Shown here piece after piece: positions 53,051 to 61,305 of a stretch of DNA of 64,000 bases. The position numbers and the translations under genes were made by a program. The DNA is taken from positions 2,666,001-2,730,000 of the forward strand of contig NZ_CP135529.1 in the NCBI RefSeq assembly GCF_032401055.1. The letters are read 5' to 3'. Position 1 is the first letter of the stretch, and each line of letters opens with the position of its first letter. The DNA is from Tardiphaga sp. 709 (GTDB taxonomy: Bacteria > Pseudomonadota > Alphaproteobacteria > Rhizobiales > Xanthobacteraceae). The notes beneath the pieces were generated by a model. That model was given only the letters and a program-made list of their open reading frames with translations. It ran no database searches and was not told the DNA's origin.

Positions 53051-54949
53051 CTACCCCATCGCCTCCAGCTCATCGATCATCCCGGCGATGACCGACAACC
53101 CGCCATCCCAGAAAGTCGGGTCCTTGGCATCCAACCCGAACGGTTTCAGCAATTCGGAATAGTGCTTGGTGCCGCCGGCGGCGAGCATCGCGAGGTAGCG
53201 TTCCGCGAAGCCTTCCTGGGCGTTCTCGTAGACAGCGTAGAGCGAGTTCACGAGGCAATCGCCGAAAGCATAGGCATAGACGTAGAACGGCGAATGGATG
53301 AAGTGCGGGATGTACATCCAGAAGTTCTCGTAACCCGGCTTGATCTCGATCGCGGGCCCGAGGCTTTCGGTCTGCACGCTGAGCCAAAGCTCGCCGAGCC
53401 GCTGCGCGGTGAGTTCGCCGTGGCGACGCTCGGTGTGAACAGCGCGCTCGAATGAATAGAACGCGATCTGCCGCACCACCGTGTTGATCATGTCCTCGAC
53501 CTTGCCCGCGAGCAATGCCTGGCGCTGCTTGGCACTCTTGGTCTGCGACAGCAGCCGCTTGAAGGTCAGCATTTCACCGAACACGCTGGCGGTTTCGGCG
53601 AGCGTCAGCGGCGTCGGCGCCATCAGTGCGCCGTTGCGGGCAGCAAGCACCTGATGCACACCATGGCCGAGTTCATGGGCGAGCGTCATCACGTCGCGCG
53701 GCTTGCCCTGATAGTTCATCAGCACATAGGGATGCGCCGACGGCGTGGTCGGATGCGAGAAGGCTCCGGGCGCCTTGCCCGGGCGCACCGGCGCATCGAT
53801 CCAACGATCGGTGAAGAACCGCTTGGCGATATTGGCCATGTCGGGTGAAAACGCGCCATAGGCGGTCAGCACCATGTCCTGCGCGTCCGACCATGGAATC
53901 GTGCCGGTCGGTGCGAATGGCAGCGGCGCGTTGCGGTCCCAATGGGCGAGCTTCTTCTTGCCGAACCAGCGTGCCTTCAACTGATAGTAGCGATGCGACA
54001 GCCGGGGATAGGCCGCGCGCACCGACGACACCAGTGCATCGACGACTTCGCGCTCGACGCGATTGTTGAGATGGCGGGAATCCGCAATGTCCTGGAAACC
54101 ACGCCAGCGGTCGGAGATTTCCTTGTCCTTGGCCAGCGTGTTGGTGATCAGCGCAAAGGTGCGCTCATTGGCCTTGAAGGTCTTCGCCAGCGCCTGCCCC
54201 GCCGCCTTGCGCTTGGCGGGCGCGCGGTCCTGCAGCATGGTCAACGTTGGCTCGATCGCCAGCTCCTTGCCGCCGAGCTTGAAGCGAAGCCCCGCGATGG
54301 TCTGGTCGAACAGGCGGTTGAAGGCGCCATAACCGGTCTGGGACTTCTCGTGAAACAGCTGCTCGACGCGGTCTTCGAGCTGATACGGCTTGTCCTTGCG
54401 GCTGTCTTCGATCCACGGCCGGTAGTGGCCAAGCTCGGGCGTCTGCATCGCCTGCTCGATCACGGCATCGTCGACACGATTGAGTTCGAGGCCAAAGAAG
54501 AGGAGATGCACCGACGCTGCGGTGATGCGCTCGGACACGTCGCCGTAGAATTTCGAAATCGCGGGATCGACGCTGTCGCCGGCATGAACGAGGCCGGCAT
54601 AGGAGCCAAGCCGGCCGGCAAGATCGTCGATCGCCTCATAACGGCGAACAGCTCCCGCGAGCCACACACCGCCGCCGGGCTTGGCGGTCTCTTCCGCGAG
54701 CTTGCCCTTGTAGTCCGCTTCGAAGGCCGCGCATTCGGCGTCAATCTTGTCGAGATCCCCGGCAATCTCCGGCGCGTCGATCGCCGTATAGAGATCCGCA
54801 AGATTCCATTCCGGCAGCTTGCCCCCCGCTCGCGATTTGGCCGATGATTTCGACGCCACCTTGCGCACCGCCTTTTTGGCCGGGGCAGATTTACGCGAAA
54901 CAGTTTTGCGGGAGGGCTTGGGAGTCCGGGCAGTCGCAGATTTCGTCAT
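53051..54949 (-). CDS. M3 family oligoendopeptidase (PepF-like)
   Basis: Cytoplasmic zinc metallopeptidase of 632 residues that trims short peptides. The zinc motif is MTLAHELGHGVHQVLAARNG (HELGH near 425), with the third ligand in PLTLAETASVFGEM. A roughly 45-residue Lys/Ser/Ala-rich leader precedes the conserved start LPEWNLADLYTA; it resembles disordered tails rather than a signal peptide. ATG 54949 is used; the frame stays open to 55012 without support. Confidence 0.93.
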   Translation of the reverse strand: MTKSATARTPKPSRKTVSRKSAPAKKAVRKVASKSSAKSRAGGKLPEWNLADLYTAIDAPEIAGDLDKIDAECAAFEADYKGKLAEETAKPGGGVWLAGAVRRYEAIDDLAGRLGSYAGLVHAGDSVDPAISKFYGDVSERITAASVHLLFFGLELNRVDDAVIEQAMQTPELGHYRPWIEDSRKDKPYQLEDRVEQLFHEKSQTGYGAFNRLFDQTIAGLRFKLGGKELAIEPTLTMLQDRAPAKRKAAGQALAKTFKANERTFALITNTLAKDKEISDRWRGFQDIADSRHLNNRVEREVVDALVSSVRAAYPRLSHRYYQLKARWFGKKKLAHWDRNAPLPFAPTGTIPWSDAQDMVLTAYGAFSPDMANIAKRFFTDRWIDAPVRPGKAPGAFSHPTTPSAHPYVLMNYQGKPRDVMTLAHELGHGVHQVLAARNGALMAPTPLTLAETASVFGEMLTFKRLLSQTKSAKQRQALLAGKVEDMINTVVRQIAFYSFERAVHTERRHGELTAQRLGELWLSVQTESLGPAIEIKPGYENFWMYIPHFIHSPFYVYAYAFGDCLVNSLYAVYENAQEGFAERYLAMLAAGGTKHYSELLKPFGLDAKDPTFWDGGLSVIAGMIDELEAMG

Positions 54950-54974
54950 GGACACTTTCAGTTGGATGCAGCCG

Positions 54975-55412
54975 TCACACCAAAGCAGCGAGCTGCGGAG
55001 CGAAATGGACAAGCAGTTCTTCGCCCTCGATCATCAAGGGTTCGATCTCGTCATGAAGCATATGGCGAATCGTACACCACACCATGACAATCCGTGCGAC
55101 AAGCCACCATCGCGTCCCGCGCAGCGCAGTGCGGGCATGCGCCGCCACCAGCGGCAGGCTGCGATGCTCGAACAACAGGCGCCCGGTGCCGTCTTCGAGA
55201 ATGTATCGGCCACCCACGCGCGATACACACAATTCGCAGGCTTGCTCCGGCTGTGCTCCCAGCAGATAGAGCTGCGCATCGCCGTTCTCGGTGACGCCAG
55301 TCTCCCATTCGCGGCCGCGATGCCCGAGATCAATCGTATCGGCAAGCGTGGCGAGCTCGGTCTCGCTCCACGCGCCCTGCAGCGGTTTGCGCTGAAATGC
55401 GATGACGTTCAT
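54975..55412 (-). CDS. Unknown protein coupled to an XRE regulator
   Basis: A 145-residue protein starting MNVIAFQRKPLQGAWSETEL. It has a central GRYILEDGTGRLLFEHRSLP and a hydrophobic C-terminal part (ARIVMVWCTIRHML). I recognise no family. Its start overlaps the XRE gene's stop (ATGA), so both are translated together and probably work together. Confidence 0.72.
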   Translation of the reverse strand: MNVIAFQRKPLQGAWSETELATLADTIDLGHRGREWETGVTENGDAQLYLLGAQPEQACELCVSRVGGRYILEDGTGRLLFEHRSLPLVAAHARTALRGTRWWLVARIVMVWCTIRHMLHDEIEPLMIEGEELLVHFAPQLAALV

Positions 55413-55756
55413 TTGGGTGCTCCAAACAGCAGCCGGTGCAATTCCGGCTCGTAATAGACCAGCAAATGTTTTGCGAAGGCGGCCGGCTCCAGACCGAGCT
55501 GAATGGCCCATGCTTCCATCGTTTCGGTGGGCACCCGACTGAAGCCGTTCTCAACCTGCGAGATGAACGTGTAATATTTGAGACCGAGTTTTGCGGCGAG
55601 ATCGACCTGCGACAACCCGGCTTCCGCGCGCCGCGCCTTCAGCCAATCCCCAGCCTGTTTTCGCAACTGCCGCGCTTCCGGCAAGGCTTTGCCGCGCTGC
55701 ACTCCAGCGAAATCCTCTTGATTTTCGCCACGTTTCATGATTACGAAACTATCCAT
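55409..55756 (-). CDS. XRE-family transcriptional regulator
   Basis: A 115-residue regulator with one helix-turn-helix (RRAEAGLSQVDLAAKLGLKY, then YTFISQVENG) and a C-terminal helix. It is translationally coupled to an unknown gene. ATG 55756 was used, with 55738 an alternative; neither has a clear ribosome site, so a leaderless or weakly translated message is possible. The regulated process is unknown. Confidence 0.85.
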   Translation of the reverse strand: MDSFVIMKRGENQEDFAGVQRGKALPEARQLRKQAGDWLKARRAEAGLSQVDLAAKLGLKYYTFISQVENGFSRVPTETMEAWAIQLGLEPAAFAKHLLVYYEPELHRLLFGAPK

Positions 55757-55848
55757 TATGAATTAAAAATCTGACGACTTCCTGTAGCACGACTATCAAG
55801 CTGCAAGAACGTTGCGGACGGGATGAAACGATACCCGACGGGACAACG

Positions 55849-56190
55849 ATGGCCTTTACGGATCGCAACAGCATCGGCTGCAAGTATGCGCCTCCTGCCC
55901 CTCACCGGGTCAAGGAGCTGTTTGCCGCAAGCCTTCTGCTGGCGCTGACCGCAGCACTGGCCTTGCGCGCATTTGTCTCGCTCGATGCGCTGGCGCCGAT
56001 GGTCGCCACCCTGCTATTCGCACTTGCAGCATTGATGGCCGGTGGCGCGCTGCTTCCGCGGAACTTCGCGCGGCGCGCGACCTGGTTCGATGTCGCCGGC
56101 GTCCTGACCTTCATCGGGGTCGGCATCACCATTCTCATCGAGCCCGACCAGATGGTTCGGCTTGTCACCCTCTCGGATCAACCCGAGTAA
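55849..56190 (+). CDS. Hypothetical membrane protein
   Basis: A 113-residue protein with three hydrophobic helices (LFAASLLLALTAALALRAFV; VATLLFALAALMAGGALL; VAGVLTFIGVGITILI). No catalytic motif or family recognised. The gap to terC (137 bp) was checked for a Mn2+ riboswitch and none was seen. Confidence 0.65.
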   Translation: MAFTDRNSIGCKYAPPAPHRVKELFAASLLLALTAALALRAFVSLDALAPMVATLLFALAALMAGGALLPRNFARRATWFDVAGVLTFIGVGITILIEPDQMVRLVTLSDQPE

Positions 56191-56327
56191 CGGATCGGAT
56201 CAACCGCGGGATCAAACCCGCATGTTTTGCAAAGTACGACTTTTAACAAGCACGTCCTGGCCCGGGCCCCTCTGGCAGTTCACCCGAACTGTGATGTCGG
56301 ACTGGACGTTCATACGGAGTGGCCCAC

Positions 56328-56981
56328 ATGACAGAGTTCTTCACCGCTGAAGCTATGACTGCACTTTTCCAGGTCGTGATGATCGATCTGGTTCTCGCCG
56401 GCGACAACGCCATCGTGATTGGCCTTGCGGCCGCCGGCCTTCCCAAGGAACAGCGCGGCAAAGCCATCCTGATCGGCATCATCGCCGCTACCATCCTGCG
56501 CATCGGCTTCGCCAGCATCACCGTTCAACTGCTGCAGATCATCGGCCTGCTTCTGGCCGGCGGCATCCTCTTGCTGTGGGTGTGCTGGAAGATGTGGCGC
56601 GAATTGCGCGCCGGGCATGAGCACGATCTCGACGCGCTCGAGAACCAGCTTAATGCCGACGGCACGGTCAACGGCCCGCGCAAGACGCTGGGTCAGGCGA
56701 TCTGGCAGATCACCGTTGCCGACGTCTCCATGTCGCTGGACAACGTGCTCGCGGTCGCCGGCGCGGCGCGAGAACATCCGAGCATCCTGATCTTCGGCCT
56801 GGTGCTGTCGATCGCGCTGATGGGTCTCGCCGCCTCCTTCATCGCCAAGCTGCTGCAGAAGCATCGCTGGATCGCCTATGTCGGCCTCGCCATCATTCTC
56901 TACGTGGCTGGCGACATGATCTATCGCGGTGCCCGCGAAGTTTGGCCCTATGCGACGGCTTACCTCGCCCCGGTGTTATGA
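56328..56981 (+). CDS. TerC family membrane protein (YjbE-like)
   Basis: Integral membrane protein of 217 residues with seven helices. The conserved acidic motifs are DLVLAGDNAIVIGLAAAGLP and ITVADVSMSLDNVLAVAGAA, which bind or move divalent cations. Members export Mn2+ or Ca2+ and help metallate secreted proteins; tellurite resistance is not implied. Start 56328 has GGAG 8 nt upstream. A separate sigma-54 regulator gene follows. Confidence 0.9.
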   Translation: MTEFFTAEAMTALFQVVMIDLVLAGDNAIVIGLAAAGLPKEQRGKAILIGIIAATILRIGFASITVQLLQIIGLLLAGGILLLWVCWKMWRELRAGHEHDLDALENQLNADGTVNGPRKTLGQAIWQITVADVSMSLDNVLAVAGAAREHPSILIFGLVLSIALMGLAASFIAKLLQKHRWIAYVGLAIILYVAGDMIYRGAREVWPYATAYLAPVL

Positions 56982-57043
56982 AAGCATTAAGGCTTTGATC
57001 GCCATGGTGGCTCAAATCGGGACATACCCGCTCTGGAGTTGCC

Positions 57044-58546
57044 ATGGCCGAACGAATCCTCATCGCCGATGACGACGCCGTCCAGCGCCGCCTCCTCGAA
57101 AACATGGTGCAGCGCTGCGGCTATGAGGCCATCACGGTGGATAGCGGCGACGCTGCCATGGCCCGGTTGATTGATCCCGAAGCGGCCGCCATCGACGCGC
57201 TGGTCCTCGACCTGATGATGCCCGGCCTCGACGGCATGGGCGTACTCGACAAGATCCGCGACAGCGGCCTCAGCATCCCCGTCATCGTCCAGACCGCCCA
57301 TGGCGGTATCGAGAATGTTGTGTCCGCCATGCGTGCCGGCGCGCATGATTTCGTCGTCAAACCTGTCGGCGTCGAACGCCTGCAGGTGAGCCTGCGCAAT
57401 GCGCTCAATACCAGCGCGTTGAAAGGCGAATTGCAGCGCATCAGGCACAGCCGCGAAGGCAAGCTCACTTTTGCCGACATCGTCACACGCAATGCCGGCA
57501 TGGACGCCGTGCTGCGCACCGCACGCAAGGCGGCGACCTCCACGATCCCCGTGCTGATCGAAGGCGAGTCCGGTGTCGGCAAGGAATTGATCGCGCGCGC
57601 CATCCACGGCTCGGGCGAACGCAGCAGCAAGCCGTTCGTAGCCGTGAATTGCGGCGCCATTCCCGACAACCTCGTGGAGTCGATCCTGTTCGGCCACGAG
57701 AAGGGCGCCTTTACCGGCGCCACCGACCGGCATCTTGGCAAGTTTGTCGAGGCTCACGGCGGCACGCTGTTTCTCGACGAAGTCGGCGAACTGCCGCTAT
57801 CGGCACAAGTGAAGCTGCTGCGCGCGCTTCAGGAAGGTTCGGTCGAGGCCGTCGGCGGGCGCAAGCCGGTCAAGGTCGACGTCCGCATCATTTCGGCCAC
57901 CAACCGCAAGCTGCTCGATCTCGTCAAAGCCGGGCAATTCCGCGAAGACCTGTTCTATCGCCTGCATGTGCTGCCGCTGACGGTGCCGCCGCTCCGGGCG
58001 CGCCGCGAGGACATTCCGTATCTGCTGCGACATTTCCTGGCGCGTTTCTGCGCCGAGGAGAACAGACCGATTACCAGCATCGCCGGCGACGCCATGACGA
58101 TGCTCACGCAGCTCGACTGGCCGGGCAATATCCGGCAGCTGGAAAATGCCATCTACCGCGCCGTGGTGATGAGCGAAGGCGATCAACTCGGACTGGCCGA
58201 CTTCCCGCAAACGACCGCGCACACTCCCTCGATCGTGGCATCGGCGGTCGCGCCGCTGATTGTAGACTCCGTCTTCCACACGATGGCGCCGACCATGGTA
58301 CCGGGCATCGACGCAGCCCCGATATCGCTCGCCGCCGGAAGCCTGTCCATGCTGACAGCCGAGAACGAGGTAAGGGCACTGGAAGAGCTCGAATCCGAGA
58401 TCATCCGCTTTGCCATCGCGCATTATCGCGGCCAGATGTCGGAAGTCGCACGGCGCCTCAAAATCGGCCGGTCGACGCTCTACCGCAAGCTCGATGAGGC
58501 AGCGGAGAAAGATTCATCGATTGCGGATTCCGCACCGTCGAACTGA
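57044..58546 (+). CDS. Sigma-54-dependent response regulator
   Basis: NtrC-type activator of 500 residues. An N-terminal receiver has its phospho-Asp in LVLDLMMPGLDG (about 55); the AAA+ domain has Walker A GESGVGKE (about 177), the sigma-54 contact loop GAFTGA (about 221), Walker B GGTLFLDEVGEL and an arginine-finger region; the C-terminal Fis-type helix-turn-helix is EVARRLKIGRSTLYRKLDEA. No partner kinase gene adjoins, so its signal is unknown. The catalytic motifs are intact. Confidence 0.94.
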   Translation: MAERILIADDDAVQRRLLENMVQRCGYEAITVDSGDAAMARLIDPEAAAIDALVLDLMMPGLDGMGVLDKIRDSGLSIPVIVQTAHGGIENVVSAMRAGAHDFVVKPVGVERLQVSLRNALNTSALKGELQRIRHSREGKLTFADIVTRNAGMDAVLRTARKAATSTIPVLIEGESGVGKELIARAIHGSGERSSKPFVAVNCGAIPDNLVESILFGHEKGAFTGATDRHLGKFVEAHGGTLFLDEVGELPLSAQVKLLRALQEGSVEAVGGRKPVKVDVRIISATNRKLLDLVKAGQFREDLFYRLHVLPLTVPPLRARREDIPYLLRHFLARFCAEENRPITSIAGDAMTMLTQLDWPGNIRQLENAIYRAVVMSEGDQLGLADFPQTTAHTPSIVASAVAPLIVDSVFHTMAPTMVPGIDAAPISLAAGSLSMLTAENEVRALEELESEIIRFAIAHYRGQMSEVARRLKIGRSTLYRKLDEAAEKDSSIADSAPSN

Positions 58547-58701
58547 ACTTCTCGCCTCCCACGCGATTGAACATGTTGTTGCGATCGCTATGGAACTTGA
58601 ACCGTTGCGGTCTGGTGACACACAAAGTCAAAAGCATCGGTGAAACCTCGGTATGCGTTGCAAACCGGGAAGGTTGAGGTCAGTTTGTTGTGACTTGTCC
58701 G

Positions 58702-58719
58702 ACAAGCGCTAGCGCTTGT
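58702..58719. promoter_or_regulatory. 18-bp palindrome upstream of the L,D-transpeptidase gene
   Basis: ACAAGCGCT/AGCGCTTGT is a perfect dyad in the 314-bp gap between the sigma-54 regulator and the transpeptidase. Its AAGCGCT core resembles LacI-family operators; no such regulator is nearby. Confidence 0.4.
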
Positions 58720-58820
58720 GCCGGGCGCGTGTATCGTCTGCACAGGAAGCGCTCTGAATCGGAGCGAGCAGGCAAAACAGCGCGACTGCTTCAACCGAAG
58801 CTGATGACGTCAGACTAGAA

Positions 58821-58839
58821 CTGTTCCATGCCGGAACAG
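58821..58839 (+). promoter_or_regulatory. Leader hairpin before the L,D-transpeptidase start
   Basis: CTGTTCC-ATGCC-GGAACAG forms a 7-bp stem 21 bp before the start codon, near the ribosome site, where it could affect translation. Confidence 0.35.
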
Positions 58840-58860
58840 CTCACCTAACGAGGTGCGAGA

Positions 58861-61044
58861 ATGCGAGACTATTCCAAGGGCCGCTCGGGATTCGACCGCG
58901 TGCTGATGGCCGTGGCCGCTACGTTCCTGACGGTTTCCGCTGGTGCCGCAGCTGCTGCCCAGAGCGCAGCGCCCCGCGACAGTGTCTCCGAACTCGCCAT
59001 CGATGCGGCGGTGCCGCGCCCGGAACCCGCCAACGTAGCCCCGCCGACCGCCGCCGACTTCAAGGCCGATGCACCGAAGGCCGAGACCACCGCGTCCGTG
59101 CCGGACGCGACCCGGACGTCCGAGAAAACCATCGGCTCGACCTCGACCGATACGCCAAAGGCAACCGAGGCCGCGCAAGCGCCTGCGGATGTGAAGCCGA
59201 GCGAGGCTGTAACCGCGCCCGCCGCTGCCACACCGCCTGCCGCGACTGCCGTCGCACCTCCCGCAGCCGAGCCGCCGAAGGATGTCGCCAAGGACATCGC
59301 CAAGCCCGCGACCACCGTTGCGTCCAGTGATCAGCCGGTCGCCGAGAAACTGCGCGATATGTTCGGCGCCAAGTCCACGCGCTATTTCGACCGCAAGGGC
59401 GAGCGCGCCGCGGTCGAGAAGTTCTACACCGCACGTGACTTCGCGCCGATCTGGACGCAGGCTGGCGCGGCGACTCCTGCCGCCAAGGGCGTCATTGCGC
59501 GCCTCAAGGACGCCGCTTCTGACGGCCTCGACGCCGCCGATTATCCGGTGCCGGATTTCACCGCGGCGAATACGCCCGATGCGCTCGCCGAGGCGGAGCT
59601 GAAGCTCACCGCCAGCATGCTCGACTATGCCCGTCAGGCGCAGAGCGGCCGCATGCACTGGTCGCAGGTGACTGGCGACATCATGTATCCGGAGCATCCG
59701 ACCGATCCGGCGGAAGTGCTCGCCCATATCTCGACGGCGAAGAACGCTTCGGCAGCCCTCGACGCCTACAACCCGCCGCACAAGGGCTATCAGGAGCTGA
59801 AGAAGAAGCTCGCTGAACTGCGCGGCGAAACCGCAACGCCGGTACAGCCGATCGGCGAAGGCCCGGCGCTGCGTTTCGCCAAGGCCACGAAGAAAAATCC
59901 GAACCCGACCGTGATGGACGACCCGCGCGTGCCGTTGCTGCGCGCTCGCCTCAATGTCGAGAGTCCGGCCGAGACCAAATACGACGCTGCCGCCGCCGAG
60001 GCCGTTCGCAAGTATCAGGCCAGCAATGACCTGAAGGCCACCGGCGTGCTGGACGAGGCCACCGTGCGCGCGATGAATTCGCCGAAGCGCGATCGCCACA
60101 TCGATACGGTGCTGGTCAACATGGAGCGTTGGCGCTGGCTGCCACGCCAGCTCGGCGCGTCCGCAGTCGGCAATGCCTATGTGATGCTGAACATCCCGGA
60201 CTATACGCTGAAAGTGATGCAGAACGGCGCGCAGGTCTGGACCACACGCGTCGTCGTCGGCAAGCCGGGCAATCACGCCACGCCGCTGATGACCGAGACG
60301 ATGAAGTACATCACGGTCAACCCGACCTGGAACGTGCCGCCGTCGATCATCTACAACGAATACCTGCCCGCTCTGCAGCAGGACCCGACGGTGCTTGACC
60401 GCATGGGCCTCAAGCTGACGCGCAATTCCGACGGCAGCATCCACATTGCGCAGCCCCCCGGTGAAGCCAACGCGCTGGGCCGCATCCGCTTCAACTTCCC
60501 GAACAAGTTCCTCGTCTATCAGCACGATACACCGGACAAGAACCTGTTCGGTCGCGACGAGCGCGCCTTCAGCCACGGCTGCATGCGCGTGCAGAATCCG
60601 GATCAATACGCCGCGACGCTGCTGAATATCACGATGCCGAACGAGCACTACACGCCGGAGAAGGTTCGCGGCATGTATGGCCGCAGCGAGATTGACCTGA
60701 AATTCCCGACGCCTATCCCGGTGAACATCACTTACCAGACTGCCTTCGTCGATGACGCCGGCAAGCTGCAGCTGCGCAAGGACATCTACGGCCGTGACGC
60801 GCAGATGATGCAGTTGCTCCGCGGCGGCAAGAACAAGGATCTGGAACAGGTCGTCGCCCGGGCCCAGCCGAGCTATTCGCGCCCGCGCGCGGATATCCCG
60901 CAGGGCGTGGCCTTCAACGACAACGGCTCGCGCATGGCCAGCAATGGCGGCCTGTCCTTCTTCGAGCGCCTGTTCGGCGGCGGTGCCCCGGCACCTCAAC
61001 CGGTGGCACCCGGCCAGAAGCCGCGCCGCACGGTGACCCGCTAA
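58861..61044 (+). CDS. L,D-transpeptidase (YcbB/LdtD-type)
   Basis: A secreted enzyme of 727 residues that makes 3-3 peptidoglycan cross-links. A signal peptide (residues 1-40) is followed by a Pro/Ala-rich stretch, a wide helical scaffold, a peptidoglycan-binding domain (AAAEAVRKYQASNDLKATGV) and a YkuD catalytic domain. The active-site motif FSHGCMRVQNP has the nucleophilic Cys near 574. A YcbK/MepK-like peptidase follows, the order of ycbB-ycbK in E. coli. The upstream gap has two dyads. Confidence 0.93.
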   Translation: MRDYSKGRSGFDRVLMAVAATFLTVSAGAAAAAQSAAPRDSVSELAIDAAVPRPEPANVAPPTAADFKADAPKAETTASVPDATRTSEKTIGSTSTDTPKATEAAQAPADVKPSEAVTAPAAATPPAATAVAPPAAEPPKDVAKDIAKPATTVASSDQPVAEKLRDMFGAKSTRYFDRKGERAAVEKFYTARDFAPIWTQAGAATPAAKGVIARLKDAASDGLDAADYPVPDFTAANTPDALAEAELKLTASMLDYARQAQSGRMHWSQVTGDIMYPEHPTDPAEVLAHISTAKNASAALDAYNPPHKGYQELKKKLAELRGETATPVQPIGEGPALRFAKATKKNPNPTVMDDPRVPLLRARLNVESPAETKYDAAAAEAVRKYQASNDLKATGVLDEATVRAMNSPKRDRHIDTVLVNMERWRWLPRQLGASAVGNAYVMLNIPDYTLKVMQNGAQVWTTRVVVGKPGNHATPLMTETMKYITVNPTWNVPPSIIYNEYLPALQQDPTVLDRMGLKLTRNSDGSIHIAQPPGEANALGRIRFNFPNKFLVYQHDTPDKNLFGRDERAFSHGCMRVQNPDQYAATLLNITMPNEHYTPEKVRGMYGRSEIDLKFPTPIPVNITYQTAFVDDAGKLQLRKDIYGRDAQMMQLLRGGKNKDLEQVVARAQPSYSRPRADIPQGVAFNDNGSRMASNGGLSFFERLFGGGAPAPQPVAPGQKPRRTVTR

Positions 61045-61080
61045 AAGCGGCATCCGGCGTCAAAATTCGAAAGACTTATC

Positions 61081-61111
61081 AAGGGCTTCACCTTCCGGTG
61101 GAGCCCTTTTT
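61081..61111 (+). terminator. Intrinsic terminator of the L,D-transpeptidase gene
   Basis: The stem AAGGGCTTCACC / GGTGGAGCCCTT (one T-G wobble) with a TTCC loop is followed by a T-run. Confidence 0.82.
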
Positions 61112-61305
61112 ACGTTTCGCCCTTTATCCAGATTAACCATCGTCCACCTGGAACCCGGCAGCGGGCTATTTTTCGCCATACTCAATGGGTTAAGTTTAAT
61201 GGCTGGCTGAAAAGCCCGCTTGGGGGGATGGGTTGTAAATCTCGGTTAACCCTCCCGTTTTAAGAGTACGTTCACTCTCTGTCGCCGCATGGGGTAGCGA
61301 GAGAG

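Noticed and set aside
56191-56327. Possible Mn2+ (yybP-ykoY) riboswitch before the TerC gene
   Set aside because: The conserved core sequences of that riboswitch are not visible in this leader.
58810-61053. A 747-codon open frame antisense to the L,D-transpeptidase
   Set aside because: It is Arg/Gly/His-rich with no domain and mirrors a well-supported gene; high GC makes such antisense frames common.
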